A stretch of DNA of 64,000 bases from NCBI GenBank assembly GCA_014529385.2, contig CM043969.1:68582676-68646675 (forward strand), read 5' to 3'. The stretch comes from Adiantum capillus-veneris (lineage: Eukaryota > Streptophyta > Polypodiopsida > Polypodiales > Pteridaceae). How positions within the stretch are numbered: the stretch's first letter is position 1; the number at the start of each line of letters is the position of its first letter. Below, piece by piece: positions 24,095 through 35,650 of the stretch. The position numbers and the translations under genes are program-made. The notes beneath the pieces are model-generated. The model searched no databases. It was not told the DNA's origin and saw nothing but the letters and a program-made list of their open reading frames with translations.

Positions 24095-25332
24095 ATTATT
24101 CATAAAAAAGTTGTATCATCCAAATAATACGTATAATTTTTATTATATGGCTGTATAAATGCAACCCAGTACATGGATGATAAGGATACATGTATATATG
24201 TGTGTGTAACTACCTATCTATCTATAGTAAATAGGATGAGCAAAGCATCCTTGTGAGCAATTTAAACTTTTGAATTCCTCACGTTGCTAAACAAAAGATG
24301 GATGCTTGTAAGCAAAGAACTTGAAGTAGGCATCAAAAGGCTAGGAGATAGTCATGCTGTAAACGTTCTGTCATGTGCTAGGTGTTCTTTACCTTGATTG
24401 TCTAAGAGAGATTTGATGGAGCAATGTGAGCCGTGCCACTTGGCAAAATGTCATTGTCTTGTAGAAGCATCACCAAAAAAGATGTGGCCATTAATATAAT
24501 TTGAGGAGTGGGGGACGGGAGGGGGGGCATAGAGGGACTCCATGTATGCACGACAAAAGTTGGCCACATCACAAGGCTTGGGGTGCAGTTGATTGAGAGT
24601 AGGAGGAGAGTGTTGTGGAGGTGCTAGAGGCTCTAAGAGGACAAGAACCACCATAGTCAGAGGCCTACTCTATAGAGGTAGTCAACAAGTTTTACTTTTG
24701 CTGCTCCTCTATTGCATATCTGCCACAACTAACGAAGCACTTTACTTTGGTCTAGTATAGAAGTGGGGTGTGATCGAGTTCTTGTCGCCTCCTATATGCA
24801 CACTAGATTATAAGTAACCTAGTGAGACACACTTGCTCGAATCCCTCTAAGAGCCTTGAAAAATTCTTCCTTGCACTATATAAATATTTTACTCATTACA
24901 ATGGGTAATTTTGTATAACAAAAGTATTTGATATATAAATCACATTGAGTAGTTATTCACATTGATCAAAAAATGGTCACGCATTCAAAGAATAAATTGC
25001 TCACATGTATTAGTGAATCTTGTAGACAAAGAAAAATAATAAACCATGATCACGACTTCACGAGACGATATTGCTTTATTTTGTCTTGGGAAGAAAACTA
25101 TGAGCTCCCCTTTGGACAAGTTTTGGTGGACATTGTATGAAAAATCCCAAAATATCCCAAGAAACTTGAACTCAATACTCACTATTGTGTCTGTACTCAA
25201 GAAAGATCTCTTTGTGTTATTAACCCAAAGCATATCCACTGATTTGGTGATGGTGGTGACTTGAGGCTCAATTATTAGTAACCTAGGCATATAAAATAGC
25301 CCACATTGTGGTCACGCATCATAATGAGCCGG
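24095..25332. other. Unassigned region
   Basis: No recognisable gene. Open frames on both strands at 24985-25290 show no domain. Confidence 0.4.
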
Positions 25333-25602
25333 CTCAGTTCTACTAAGGGTGGATCTACATGTAGGAGTTCTACCCCCACTTTTTGTTTCCACTAGAATTG
25401 GAGACTACCCCCACTTTTGAGAGGAAAATGACAAGAGGGTCCCATGCTTTTGTAGCTATGCCAAAATGGGCATAGTATCAAAATGGAACTAAGATTATCT
25501 TCAATGCAGCACATATAGACCCTTGGTAGCCTGAACGTGGAAAGTGTTGCAGTCTAGCCAACATGAACACCTCAACTTTTTAGGTTGCATGTGACCCTAA
25601 CA

Positions 25603-25652
<50 letters not shown>

Positions 25653-25944
25653 ACTACTAAGGGTGGATTAAATGTAGGAGTTCTACCCCTCTGTGTGTGC
25701 ATCAGCAACACTACATGCCTTGCTCAACTCTGCAAATTCCACTAGAAATTGAAGACTACCCCCACTTTTGAGAGAAAAATGACAAGAGGGTCCCATGCTT
25801 CTGTAGCTATGCCAAAATGGGCATAGTATCAAAATGCACTAAGATTATCTTCAATGCAATACATATAGACCCTTGGCAGCCTGAACGTGGATAGTGTTGC
25901 AGTCTAGCCAACATGAACACCTCAACTTTAATTTAGGTTGCATG

Positions 25945-25991
<47 letters not shown>
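25333..25991. repeat. Tandem duplication of about 320-340 bp ending in CT tracts
   Basis: Unit 1 is 25333-25646 and unit 2 is 25647-25991. Both start near CTCAGT(T/A)CTACTAAGGGTGG, contain GGGTCCCATGCTT and GCCTGAACGTGGA, and end in a CT tract (25605-25649 and 25948-25991). Confidence 0.92.
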
Positions 25992-25994
<3 letters not shown>

Positions 25995-26461
25995 TGATAA
26001 TGGAGACTTTGCATAAACAAAGGTTTTGCTACAATCAATCACATTAGGGCATCAAAATTCATCTTGCAAATCCTTGTATAAGAGGCAAGTCCCACAGGAG
26101 TAGATAAAGAATATTAAGCAGATTTCCTCATGGTTGGTGTAATCCTACGAATCGATAATCATAAATTTAACCAATGTAAGGGACAACTCATTTAGAGTTT
26201 CTGGTCATCTTAATTCAATCATTTTCTTGTGTATTGCACATAAAAAGGCAAATTTAAGGAACCAAAAATATTAAGCATTTTGATGTTGCTGATTTATAGG
26301 CTTCAATTTTAGAAATTCCTTTACTACGGAGCCCAATATACACAAGTTTTATCTTTCTATTTCTATCCAATAGCATTGGATGAACACTTTGATAAAGATA
26401 ATGCTGTTACTTTTGTTAATTTTGCCCTCTCCCTTTATGGTCTACAATAGCTACCTGTGTG
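25992..26461. other. Unassigned region
   Basis: No gene or repeat recognised. Confidence 0.3.
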
Positions 26462-26604
26462 ACTGCCAGCATGTAATTTTTGATCCTTTCTAAAAAAAAT
26501 CTTGTGCAAGACCCGGAAAATTTCTCTTACAACCAAAAAAAGAAGAAAGAAAATGCCTAGATCTAGCATCTCAAGCACTTAGAAGGACAACACCACCGGC
26601 ATGT
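26462..26604 (-). pseudogene. Duplicate 3' end of ribosomal protein L27a pseudogene
   Basis: The minus strand encodes GGVVLLSA followed by a stop (26571-26573) and then the same 3' untranslated sequence as the longer copy at 26605-27091. It is a tandem partial duplication of the pseudogene's tail. Confidence 0.75.
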
Positions 26605-27091
26605 GGCTGCTAGCATATAATTTTTGATCCTTTTTAATATAATCATCGCGTTTATGGAAGAAAAAATCATTGTGCAAGACCTGGAAAATTTCTCTTACAA
26701 CCAAAAAGAGAAGAAAGAAAAGGCATAGATCTAGCATCTCAAGCAGTTAGAAGGACAACCCCGGGATCTTTGATCTTCTTCTCCGCAGGCTTGGAGTAGG
26801 AGGGCATTGCCTTTACCTAGCACCTTGAAGTATCCGAACGGTGTGACAATATCCAGCAATGGCTCTATCTTCACATATTCCGGCAGAAGCGAGACTCACC
26901 TTCTCAAAATAGCACATACCCACCTTCTCGAAATACCAAGGGTAATACTTGGTGAATAAAATAAGATGGTGGTGCATAGCTTCTGCACTACTACCACCTC
27001 AAGGATTCACCAATTCTTCCATGGGCTACAATACTCATGTGACCCCTCTTCTTTTGGTTCCTCTTCAACCTAGTGATGATAGTGGCGTCGC
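26605..27091 (-). pseudogene. RPL27A: Processed pseudogene of 60S ribosomal protein L27a (uL15)
   Basis: On the minus strand the conserved L27a blocks appear in order: LKRNQKKRGHMS (family KKNRKKRGHVS), [21 protein letters not shown] (family MHHHRI.FDKYHPGYF), [27 protein letters not shown] (family [14 protein letters not shown]) and KPAEKKIKDPGVVLLTA before a stop at 26739-26741. There is no intron, while several frameshifts and a missing middle part rule out function. L27a is a structural protein of the large ribosomal subunit. The continuous spliced form points to retroposition. Confidence 0.88.
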
Positions 27092-27122
27092 TGCTCTCAA
27101 ATCTAGCCAGTGAAAGAGATAC

Positions 27123-27125
<3 letters not shown>

Positions 27126-27164
<39 letters not shown>
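27126..27164. repeat. (TC)n microsatellite
   Basis: 39 bases, just upstream of the L27a pseudogene start on its coding strand. Confidence 0.97.
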
Positions 27165-27169
<5 letters not shown>

Positions 27170-27767
27170 GGAAAGACAAATGATTACTAACTATTATTTT
27201 CAAGTGGCCCATGAAATGGGCTAATAGAAGATAGTATAGTGTAATTCCAACTAAAAATTGGCGGCAGTGCTTTTGTCACTCAAAATTACAAAGGCCTTGA
27301 TAGATATATCAAGTGACTCTCAGGTTTCATGTGGTGGCTTGCATGAATTTCTGACTGGCTCAAAGAAATACGCCAACTACCCAAGAGGGCCCTTGTAATG
27401 TCCTCCATCACTTTGTCAGATGGGCTCACTAATTACATACTGCAGAAGCTCATACTTGGCATCGCTTTTGTTGTAACAAACTGACATGTCCTCGAAGGTC
27501 ACAATGATGCTCGTAGTATCGATAATTGCCGCATCCCATATTTCTATCTTCCTCCATAGGGAGGAGTAATATACCATAATTTCTCACACATTTTTTTCCA
27601 GCTGTGCTTGGGTTATTGCCTCCGAAATTTTTCTCAGCTTCTTCAGATTTATCAGCTAAACTTGTGCACCCCATCGCTTGCCCTTCCTGGTTCACATGCT
27701 CTCTCTCTTGCTCTCGATTGTTGTCTCTCACTCTCGCTCTCTCCCTTCTCAACTCTTCAAATCAAAC
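27165..27767 (-). other. Unassigned; possible unidentified coding fragment
   Basis: On the minus strand two frames between about 27620 and 27430 have protein-like composition (for example IWDAAIIDTTSIIVTFEDMS) but match no family I recognise. The segment lies between the L27a pseudogene and the truncated copia integrase. Confidence 0.25.
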
Positions 27768-28606
27768 CCCCCCCCCCCCGGCACACTTTCTCCTCTCTTG
27801 AGTAGTATCTTTCAATTGAGGAGTAGGTGCAACACTACTGAACTGAGTTGGTTCGGAGGCTACATCCTCAAAACGAACACGTCTGTACTCAAAATCTTTA
27901 ATGGGCTTCTTGTGCATTTTTGATTCATTGAAAATCACATGTGAGCTACGAATGACTTTGTTTGATTCTGGGTGCCAGAGACGATATCCCATCTCTCCGT
28001 TTGCACCATAGCCAATAAAAATGCATTTGTGTGATCTGGGATCTAACTTTCGACGAAGTTCTTTGGGCACATGTGCATATGCCTCACATCCAAATACACG
28101 TAAATGCTCATAGCTTGGCCTTTTGCCAGTCCATAATTCCTCTAGAATTTTGAAATTCAAAGGAGAACTAGGTGACCTGTTGATGATGTGCACTGCTGTC
28201 AGAAGAGCTTCCCCCCAAAATCTGGAGTAAGGTTCGCCATAGACATCATAGAGACAACTCGCTCTTGAATCGTACGATTCATTCTTTCAGCTATCCCATT
28301 TTGTGCAGGTGTGTATGGAGCAGTAAACTGATGCCAAATGCCTCTTCTATTGCAAAAATCCTTGAACTCTGTGGAGACGTATTCTCCACCATTGTCCGTG
28401 CGAAAAGAATTCTTCCTTACGTTTAAGGAGATACACCTACACCTTTCTGGTAGAATCATCTATGAACGTGAGAAAGAAGTTTGCCCCCCCTAGAGTTTTA
28501 TGTGGCATCGGACTACACAAATCATTGTGCACCAATTCTAGAGGTTCGCCTAGTTTCTTATTCAATGGCGAAGATGTCAATCTAGTCTGTTTTCCATATA
28601 GACAAT
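27768..28606 (-). pseudogene. Tnt1-like copia, integrase part (3' side of the split element)
   Basis: Minus-strand frames read LYGKQTRLT, GEPLELVHNDLCSPMP, FFLTFIDDSTRKV, FRTDNGGEYVSTEF, PYTPAQNGIAERMNRT and, after the core, HLRVFGCEAYAHVPKELRRK and KCIFIGYG. This is the copia integrase core and following region. The first core motif reads HND instead of the usual HTD. Stops and frameshifts are present. It ends at a C-run (27769-27779) with no RT. The other part is at 53476-55015: element G inserted between the zinc site and the core. The flanking ACAAT is duplicated (28602-28606, 53476-53480). Confidence 0.9.
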
Positions 28607-29539
28607 TGTTAGAAGCTGGACACACCCCATGGCATCTAACTATTCGGAAGATTATTCTTTTTGTAATTATTCATTCATTGAGGAAAACCTGATTTTCACC
28701 TTGTAATTATTGGGACTTAGAGAAGTTTCTAGATTGTATCCCAGTTTTGATAGTTAGATTGAGTAGATGGTTGATTTTGGAACTTTAGGGTTTGAGAAAT
28801 TGTAAGGTATATATACCACTTTTTGACCTTAATGAAAAAACCTTTTGTCATTTTAAAACAAGTTTTTGAAGCCTGTGAGTGAGCGTACTGTGTACGAGAG
28901 AGAGAGTGTGAGCTTCATCTTGACGCTACGTGTGCTCCATGGTCAGAATCGAGTGCGAAGAAGTGCAACGTGTTGCCCCCGACGAGAGCTACGTGCCGAT
29001 ACCTACATTGCACGCGTACGGTCCGGTTTTGCGAGCTCCTTCTACGAGCTTCATCGGGTGTTTGGGTGAGCATACGTTGTCCGATTTGCATTGCAGCATA
29101 TCCACGCGTTCACATTGAGTAGAACTACACATTAGGCACTTTAGATTTTGAAAACGAAGACCTGCAGATTTCGGCCAGATATCCTATGTGTTTCTGCACC
29201 AGGTGTTTTGGGTCGTGATTTTGGTTCATAGACCTTAGGGAGAGCGATCTATTGGTATTAGTAGGGTCTCCTTCAAGTTCTACGGTGTTTCGAGATTCTT
29301 TGATGGGTGTTCGGCTCTAGAAAGCGTTGTAGGAAGTTTCCTCTTATGCACTCTTGAAGTTTGTGACTTAGACAATTGGTAGAGACCTTTGTAGGAATTA
29401 GTTAGGAGTCAGTCGAGTGTAGGTTGACACCTTATGCTTGCTTTCACGTGCCTATGGGTCGAGCTTCGTCCTTAGCTGACATTACATGTTAGGTGAGTTC
29501 TCGCTGTGCTGACATCCGTCGCGGCGTATCCGTCTAACA
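28607..29539 (+). repeat. 5' LTR of element G
   Basis: 933 bp, TGTTAGAAG...CTAACA. It contains GGTATATATACC (28806-28817) as a possible TATA region. At 29177-29190 it has AGATATCCTATGTG; the other LTR has AGACATCCTACGTG at the same place, which is half of the palindrome used in the arrays. Confidence 0.93.
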
Positions 29540-29540
29540 T

Positions 29541-29558
29541 TGGCGCCGCTGCCGGGGA
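29541..29558 (+). promoter_or_regulatory. Primer binding site, tRNA-Asp type (G)
   Basis: TGGCGCCGCTGCCGGGGA matches the complement of the plant tRNA-Asp(GUC) 3' end except for one base. It follows the LTR end by one base. Confidence 0.9.
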
Positions 29559-30097
29559 CGAAAACCTTAGGTAGGTGACCGAGACTAATCCTAGAGGATT
29601 GGGATTTTTGGCTTGTCAAGAGTCTCGCTTTACATTTAGATAGGATCAGAGGGTGGAGGTCTCTTTAGGTCTTATAGGGAGTCTAGGAAGCGTGTGTCTG
29701 GCCTAGATCTTTCGACTTAGGTAGATTAGGTAGACTTAGATAGTTTAGGTAGTAGTCGAGTTATAGAGTAGGAGTTGGAGTGGTAGAAGCGGCGAGAGGA
29801 GAGCTTGAGAGTCCGGAGAGGCCAAAAAGCAACCAAAAACACCACTATCACCATTTCACATGATAGGTAGGAGTAGAGTAAGTAGGACATCATGATTCAG
29901 GATCTAGAGCATTTCATGCATGTACACTTGCTTGGTAAAGTCATTACAAGTTTGTAAAAGATGCAAAAAGACGCAAAAATACGCAAAAGTGTGTTTGAAA
30001 TCCTAATTGAAGTCCAAAAGTTACTGTGAGTGTTTCTGATAGATCTACAGAGCATCACGAGCATTCCTGTCAGAAATTTTTTTAATTTTAAGCTAGG

Positions 30098-30121
30098 AGA
30101 CATCCTACACGTAGGATGTCT
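30098..30121. repeat. G palindrome 1 (5' array)
   Basis: 24 bp, AGACATCCTAC then the mirror GTAGGATGTCT with centre CACG, one base from the perfect form. Confidence 0.93.
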
Positions 30122-30540
30122 ACAGGCTAATTTGGGAGGAATTTTGGGATTTTGAGTTGACCAGTGTGTTCAGAAGGTAGGGTTTACCCTAATTTCAACT
30201 GGATAGTGGAAATTTGGCCATATCTTGACAGGATAAGGCCAGATAGACTGAAATTGCCACACATCCTACCCAAATAGTGCCAAAACATTATTTTGAGACC
30301 AAAACCATAAGATGGCTGCATGAGCATGTTTTGCATGATATATTGAGTGACTGAAAGGGGTTTCACCTCATTTGGGTGAGAAAAGTGGATTCAAAGTGGA
30401 CTTTAGCACTTTTGACTGAAAAAAGGCAAGAACAGCTGAAATTTGGGATTTTTGACATCCAAACCAAAATCTAAGCATACCACTGGGTTACTGACATCAA
30501 GGGGAAGCTGTGGGACAAGTGTGGGTCAAACTGGCCAAAA

Positions 30541-30553
30541 AGACATCCTACGC
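30541..30553. repeat. G half palindrome (5' array)
   Basis: AGACATCCTACGC with no mirror half. 443 bp after palindrome 1. Confidence 0.85.
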
Positions 30554-30632
30554 ATGCATTTTGAGTATCCCAAAGTGATCACCAACTCAAGGGGAGCCTG
30601 GGCTTTGAGTTTGAAGCCATTTTGATGAAAAA

Positions 30633-30654
30633 GACATCCTACGCGTAGGATGTA
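30633..30654. repeat. G palindrome 2 (5' array)
   Basis: Contains the perfect 20-bp core ACATCCTACGCGTAGGATGT (30634-30653). The outer G..C pair is lost (C to A at 30654). Preceded by TTTTGATGAAAAA. Confidence 0.94.
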
Positions 30655-30907
30655 CAAAGCAAGAAATTGAAGCCAGACTTTGACTTTGAGCATAGTAAGG
30701 TGTTATATAGCCTAAGGCAAGCCTTCTAGTCAATTTTGGTCCAATTTGGAGTTGATTAGACTGATCAATATCAGCAACAGGCTGTCGGAACAGATTTTTG
30801 ACTCATTGACCAGCTAATAGGTGTCCAATTCAAAAGGTAAAAGCAGTTGTAAGCTCAGCACAACAAAGGGAAACAATAGTGTAAAAATCCAGGCAAAACT
30901 CAGCAGG

Positions 30908-30931
30908 AGACATCCTACGCGTAGGATGTCT
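30908..30931. repeat. G palindrome 3 (5' array)
   Basis: Perfect 24-bp palindrome with core ACATCCTACGCGTAGGATGT, 276 bp after palindrome 2. Confidence 0.96.
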
Positions 30932-31525
30932 ATTGGGGCATACTGCAGAGAAAATTTGACCTGGCATAGACAGTGAGATTCCATTTGGCTTAAGGGTGCC
31001 GGAACTTCTTTCAGAAGTGAAATTGGACCTTGTTTGCCCATTTGAGGAAGCAAAGACTGAATTCAGACTTTTTCGCGTAAATTGACCAACATCTGAGGGT
31101 AGTACTGTTTCAGATTAGCAGACCTAATCTAGAACATCAGCAGTGTATAAAATACAGTAGTGGTTGAGATTAACTCCCCGGTTATACCAATCATTACTAA
31201 GATAACCTCTAGCAGATAAATGCTTTGATTCGATTACCAAAATTAAAACGCTTGTGTACAGGTATATTCAGCAACAAAGTAAGAAGTTGTGCAGAAACTG
31301 ACCCTTTGCTAGGTGAGTGGTTGGATTTGTGATAAATTGCATTGATAAGTTTGATGAATTTAAGATCAGGAAGATACATTGTTAGAAACCAGAAGGTGGC
31401 AGGTGACCAAGGTAGCTTAGTGTCCAACCGAAGAGAGTGTGACTAGGGAAAGGCTAGATCTGCTAGCACCGATTATTGAGGAAGGTAGTGATACTGACAC
31501 TTCGTCAGACAAATCTTTCTTCATG

Positions 31526-32096
31526 ATGGGTAGTCAACAGCCAGGGGGTTTCACCTATGATGGACCTATGCGAGGATGAAGCACCTCCCAAAATCCTTTG
31601 AATGATTCCAAGCTCACGGTGATCTTCTTAGAGGGAACAAACTCGAGAGGAGCCCTAGTCTATTCTGACAATCGCGGCCGCAAGTGCATTTGTATCGAAG
31701 AGAGGCCAGCTCAAAGACTGAAGATATTCCAAGTGTATGATGATGGAGATAGACAAAAAGGGGAACCACTATTTAATAGTTAGTAACCCTAAAGATTACA
31801 ACAGATATGGAGATAACGTGGCGAAAGGGAAAATGGTTTCAGAAGCTCAAGAACCGCCACCAAACATTGATCGGCCCGGAGCTATTTTTATGTATGATAA
31901 GAAAACAACCAGGGTTCCAACTTATAACGAGAACGTGGGAATCTACAAGCATGAGAGTGAGGGTATAGTCTCTTACTTTCGTAGCAAAGAACCATACATA
32001 AACGAATTAAGCAAAGACAAGGTTCTTTACTTATTCTCTTATGAAACTGCTACGGGGAAGGGCATAGTTTTTGTTGATAGATACGAGTGAGAATAC
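31526..32096 (+). pseudogene. G first ORF, unknown N-terminal region
   Basis: Probable start at ATG 31526 (MGSQQPGGFTYDG), mirrored by element H. Frames then continue at 31598-31783 and 31737-32090 with shifts between them. There is no recognised domain; composition is hydrophilic. It precedes Gag directly and may be its N-terminal part. The frames break repeatedly, so it is a decayed copy. Confidence 0.5.
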
Positions 32097-33161
32097 CAAC
32101 GTATTCTCCCAGAGGAGGTAGAGAGGGCAACAGGTCCAGGAGCATCAGCATATGCCCCTGAGGAAGTGCCAAGAGCCACCTACACCCCAAGAAAGTCAAT
32201 GAATCCTTTTTCAGATGAGTATGACGCAACCTCACATTCCACCCGACCGCAAGCATTCAACAACTAAGACCAACCAGCAAACCAGCCATCATTGCAGGCA
32301 TGGCTTAGACAGAGTGCAACAATGGAATCATACCGAAATCGAGATGGTTATCAAGCCGCACGAGGGCTCAGAGATTTGCAAGAACCACCACTCTATTCAA
32401 GGTATCAGGCAGAGAGTAAGCCAAAGACAGAAGGGTCAACAGAGCCTAGAGGACCACCCATAGAACGAGTTCAAAGAGAAGAACTACCTCCAGCGAGAAC
32501 CGTTAGAAATTATGGCTTAGGAGCACCATTGGAAGAGGAACTAGCCTATCACAGAAGGCCTGAGGAGGTATATCGATTAGGATGGGGTGATCCAATGATG
32601 AGGTTTGTAGACCATCAAAGAATTAGACCTTCTCAAGTGCAAAAATGGGTAAACAAGAAATACACAGGAAGTAGAGACCCAAGAGATCATGTTGCAGCCT
32701 TTGTGCATGTAATTAGAGCCTAAGAGGTGTTAGATTTTCCTACCCAATTTGCAGGGTTTGGACTAACCCTAGAGGATGATGCTGCCACTTGGTTTGACTC
32801 TGTAGAGCGTAGAGACTTTGAGTCGATGGAGGAAGTGTTTGACGAGTTTATCGAGGAATTCTCTCAAAGGGGAATAGCTCATAATACCATCTCACAGATC
32901 CATAAATTCAAACAGAAAGATGGAGAATCTGTACGAAAGGCGGCCCTAAGACTAAAAAGATATGTTAAGTTTTGTCCTGTTGAAGAACTGCCAACTCAGT
33001 CCAGACTTATGCTGATATTCATCCAAGGACTAAGGAATGCAGATCTCCAGAAAGACTTACATATGAAGAGGAGCACGACACTGAATGAGTTGACCAAGGA
33101 GGCTCTTTTACCTTGTGGACAATTGTGCGGTCTACAAAGAAGGGGAGTTCAAGGACCTTGA
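32097..33161 (+). pseudogene. G Gag capsid region
   Basis: After a frameshift near 32090 the reading continues EYQRILPEEVER, then RIRPSQVQKWVNKKYTGSRD, a TAA stop at 32721-32723, and in the same frame AATWFDSVERRDFESMEEVF, QIHKFKQKDGESV and FIQGLRNADLQKDL. The W-F-xx spacing and the GESV, IQGL motifs fit the retrotransposon Gag domain of Ty3 elements, which assembles the particle. Decayed. Confidence 0.8.
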
Positions 33162-34028
33162 TGACGATTCATCTTCACAGCAAAGTGGAAGCAAGTCTTC
33201 TAAGACAACACCGAAAGGAGAAGTAGCGGTAAACCAGGAGCAGCTTGTAGATGAAGTGCTAAAAAAGATCAACTTGTACGCCAAACCCCAAGCTAAACAG
33301 CCCAAGTGGTGTGCTATTGTGAACAAAAATGGACAAACCATGGGACCGAGGAATGTTATTATAACAAGGGATATGTGAGAGAGAGACCTTACGCTCCCCA
33401 AGCTCCACTAGCTTCCCCTCAAGTTCCACCGATGCCTAGATATCAAGCAGGCAACTTACCAGGACCTGTAGGTGTAGAAAGACCACAACCGGTGTTGGGA
33501 CAACAACCACCCCTACCAGGATTACGACCAGTTGGTATAAGATACACACCAACAGTAACTGAATCAGAGGATAAGACTTTGGTGCCTATGCATGCATATT
33601 ATGAAGATCCCAATGGATATGCGGAAAACCCTGTCTATTATCCACCGGAAGAACCCTCGACACCAGAACCATGGAGCATGATAGGAAATACAGGACCACC
33701 AACTACTGCACAGGCAGCAGGAGAAGGAAGATATAGCTTAGATGAACGAACATTGTTGTCCATAGCCAATGGAGGCATGGGCGGACAGAGACATGCGTAC
33801 CAACAAAGAGGAGCTCAAGGAGCACCTCAACAACCCAAGGGACCCTGTTACAAGTGTGGTGGAGACCATTGGCTGAGAGACTGTCCTCATGATGAAATCA
33901 TTAGAGTCAATGCGTATTGCCCAGAATGTGGAATCACTCATTTGATTCCCGATTGCCCTAAGCAAAGGAGCAAAAACCAGCTTGAACATGTTAGAAATAG
34001 TACCTTCCAGTGGAGGATCGGAAAATGA
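33115..34028 (+). pseudogene. G Gag nucleocapsid with tandem zinc knuckles
   Basis: It continues Gag through two frameshifts (near 33110 and 33310). A Cys/His segment CEQKWTNHGTEEC lies near 33317. Two adjacent zinc knuckles follow at about 33846-33960: CYKCGGDHWLRDC and CPECGITHLIPDC, both C-x2-C-x3-H-x4-C, one residue shorter than the usual x4 before histidine. A proline- and tyrosine-rich linker lies between. Zinc knuckles bind the genomic RNA. The frame ends at 34028 and overlaps the next frame. Confidence 0.8.
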
Positions 34029-34728
34029 AACAATCATACCTATTCAGGCGGTAACACGAGCCCAAGCTCAAAGAAGGACAAACGAACCCATAGTTGAAGA
34101 GCCAAAAACCGATGCCCAAAGTTCAGGAACGAGAAATCAGAGAAGCACTTGGAAAGCTAGGAAGGCGCGTAGGAAAGCTAGGAAGGAACGAGAGCAAACA
34201 ACCCTATCCGAGGAGTTGAAACATACAAAGGACAGATTGGAGCGGTTAGAGGATCTAGCTAGCTTAATCTCACACACCACAACAACCATAGCACCCAAGG
34301 AAATAGCAGAGCCCAAAAGTGCAGGATCAGGAGGATGTGTACTGGCAGACAAGGTAAATGAGCAGTTGGATGCGCTTCTAAAAGCTTATGAAGCTCGACT
34401 TAAAAAGAACCAAACCCAGGAGCAAAGGTGGATGACTTATCTATATGCAGAAATAGAAAAACAGAGGTTGGATATGTGTAAAAAGATGATCGAAACGACT
34501 CAATCATTGATGGAAGACCTGCTGGGTAAACCTGCAAATTGGCATGAGGCACCAGCTCCAACCCCTATCCAACCAACTTTAGAGAAACATGTAGAAATGA
34601 AGGAAAGACTCACTAATGCCTATGAGTTCAGAGGAGAGCCTATCATAGTGCCAAAACCACAGATGGGACAAGTGACGGGTTCCAGCCTAAAATATTGGCA
34701 GAAATGGGTAAGGACTGTAACGGTCTAG
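33982..34728 (+). pseudogene. G linker region between Gag and protease
   Basis: It overlaps the end of the Gag frame by 47 bases in another frame, which could be a shift site or a mutation. It contains AVTRAQAQRR, a string common at the start of pol in plant Ty3 elements, then Lys/Arg-rich and coiled-coil-like stretches (ELKHTKDRLERLEDL). No enzyme motif. It continues into the protease frame at 34695. Confidence 0.6.
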
Positions 34729-35650
34729 ACGATCTATGGAAGCAAATCCATGAGGCCAATGAGGCTAATAGGATGAGTAACCACATGAATAGCACGAGAA
34801 AAAAAAAGAATGTAACCTTACCTCCTATTGAAGAATTTGAGGCAAGGTCGCAAATGAACTTTGAGATACATTCACAAGGGGGAGACCAAGAATCAATTAG
34901 TTTGGGGTACAGCAAACCAGACTCCTTGAGAACTTTACCCTCTTACCTAGGAAAGTATGAAGCTAAGTCGGAGGTGAGAGCAATCCCATGTCAAAGACTT
35001 TCTTCTAACAAGGTGATGGATTCGCAAGGATTGATTGAGTTGTTATCCACCCTGGTGGCATGCACAATCACGTTAGCAGAACTCCTAAGGTTAAGGCCAA
35101 ACATGTGGACCACAGTAGGAAAATGCCTAGAAAAATTTGGAGTGAAAGACCCCACCTTGAAGCTACAAGAAGGGATCAGAGAGTTGGACAAGCCTCAACT
35201 AAACACTAGGCCAGTACCATTGAATAAGGTTGGAGAATATTGCGAGGGAGAAGATGGAAACACCATGCTACCAGTAGAATTCCAAGGAGTAGTTTCCAAA
35301 GATATTCTTGACAGTGGAGCGGGAGTTGCTATCGCCACCAAGGAAATCTGAAAAAAATGGGGAAAACCAGCTTTGAGGGCTACAAGAATGAAACTGCAAT
35401 TGGCAAATGGGTTCATGGAGAAGCCTCTAGGACTCTTAGAAAAAGTGATTCTCACTTCGTGCGGAATCGAGTATGAGCATACATTTGCAATAGTCGATTT
35501 CGACAAAAAGAACAATTATGAGATCATCTTGGGACGACCATTCATGTGACAATTGAAGATGGTCCAAGATTGGGGTTATGACCACATATACCTCAGACAT
35601 GGCGAGACAATAACTAAAATACACCTGAAAGACCATAGTTACAAAGATGT
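34695..35650 (+). pseudogene. G protease (first retropepsin)
   Basis: An open frame to 35351 ends with KDILDSGAGVAIATKEI, the active-site DSGAG of a retropepsin. After a TGA stop (35349-35351) the same frame continues KKWGKPALRATRMKLQLANG, then EIILGRPFM, another TGA (35547-35549) and QLKMVQDWGY. Both TGA codons stand where related elements usually have Arg or Trp, so CGA-to-TGA change at CpG is plausible. The protease cleaves Gag-Pol. Confidence 0.8.

Larger units (their letters stand above)
29559..31525 (+). other. Leader of element G
   Basis: About 2 kb without a convincing ORF. It carries three palindromes and one half palindrome between 30098 and 30931. Parts of the spacer sequence resemble the spacers of the second array at 42795-43673 (for example the stretch ending TTTTGATGAAAAAGACATCC). 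Confidence 0.8.
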
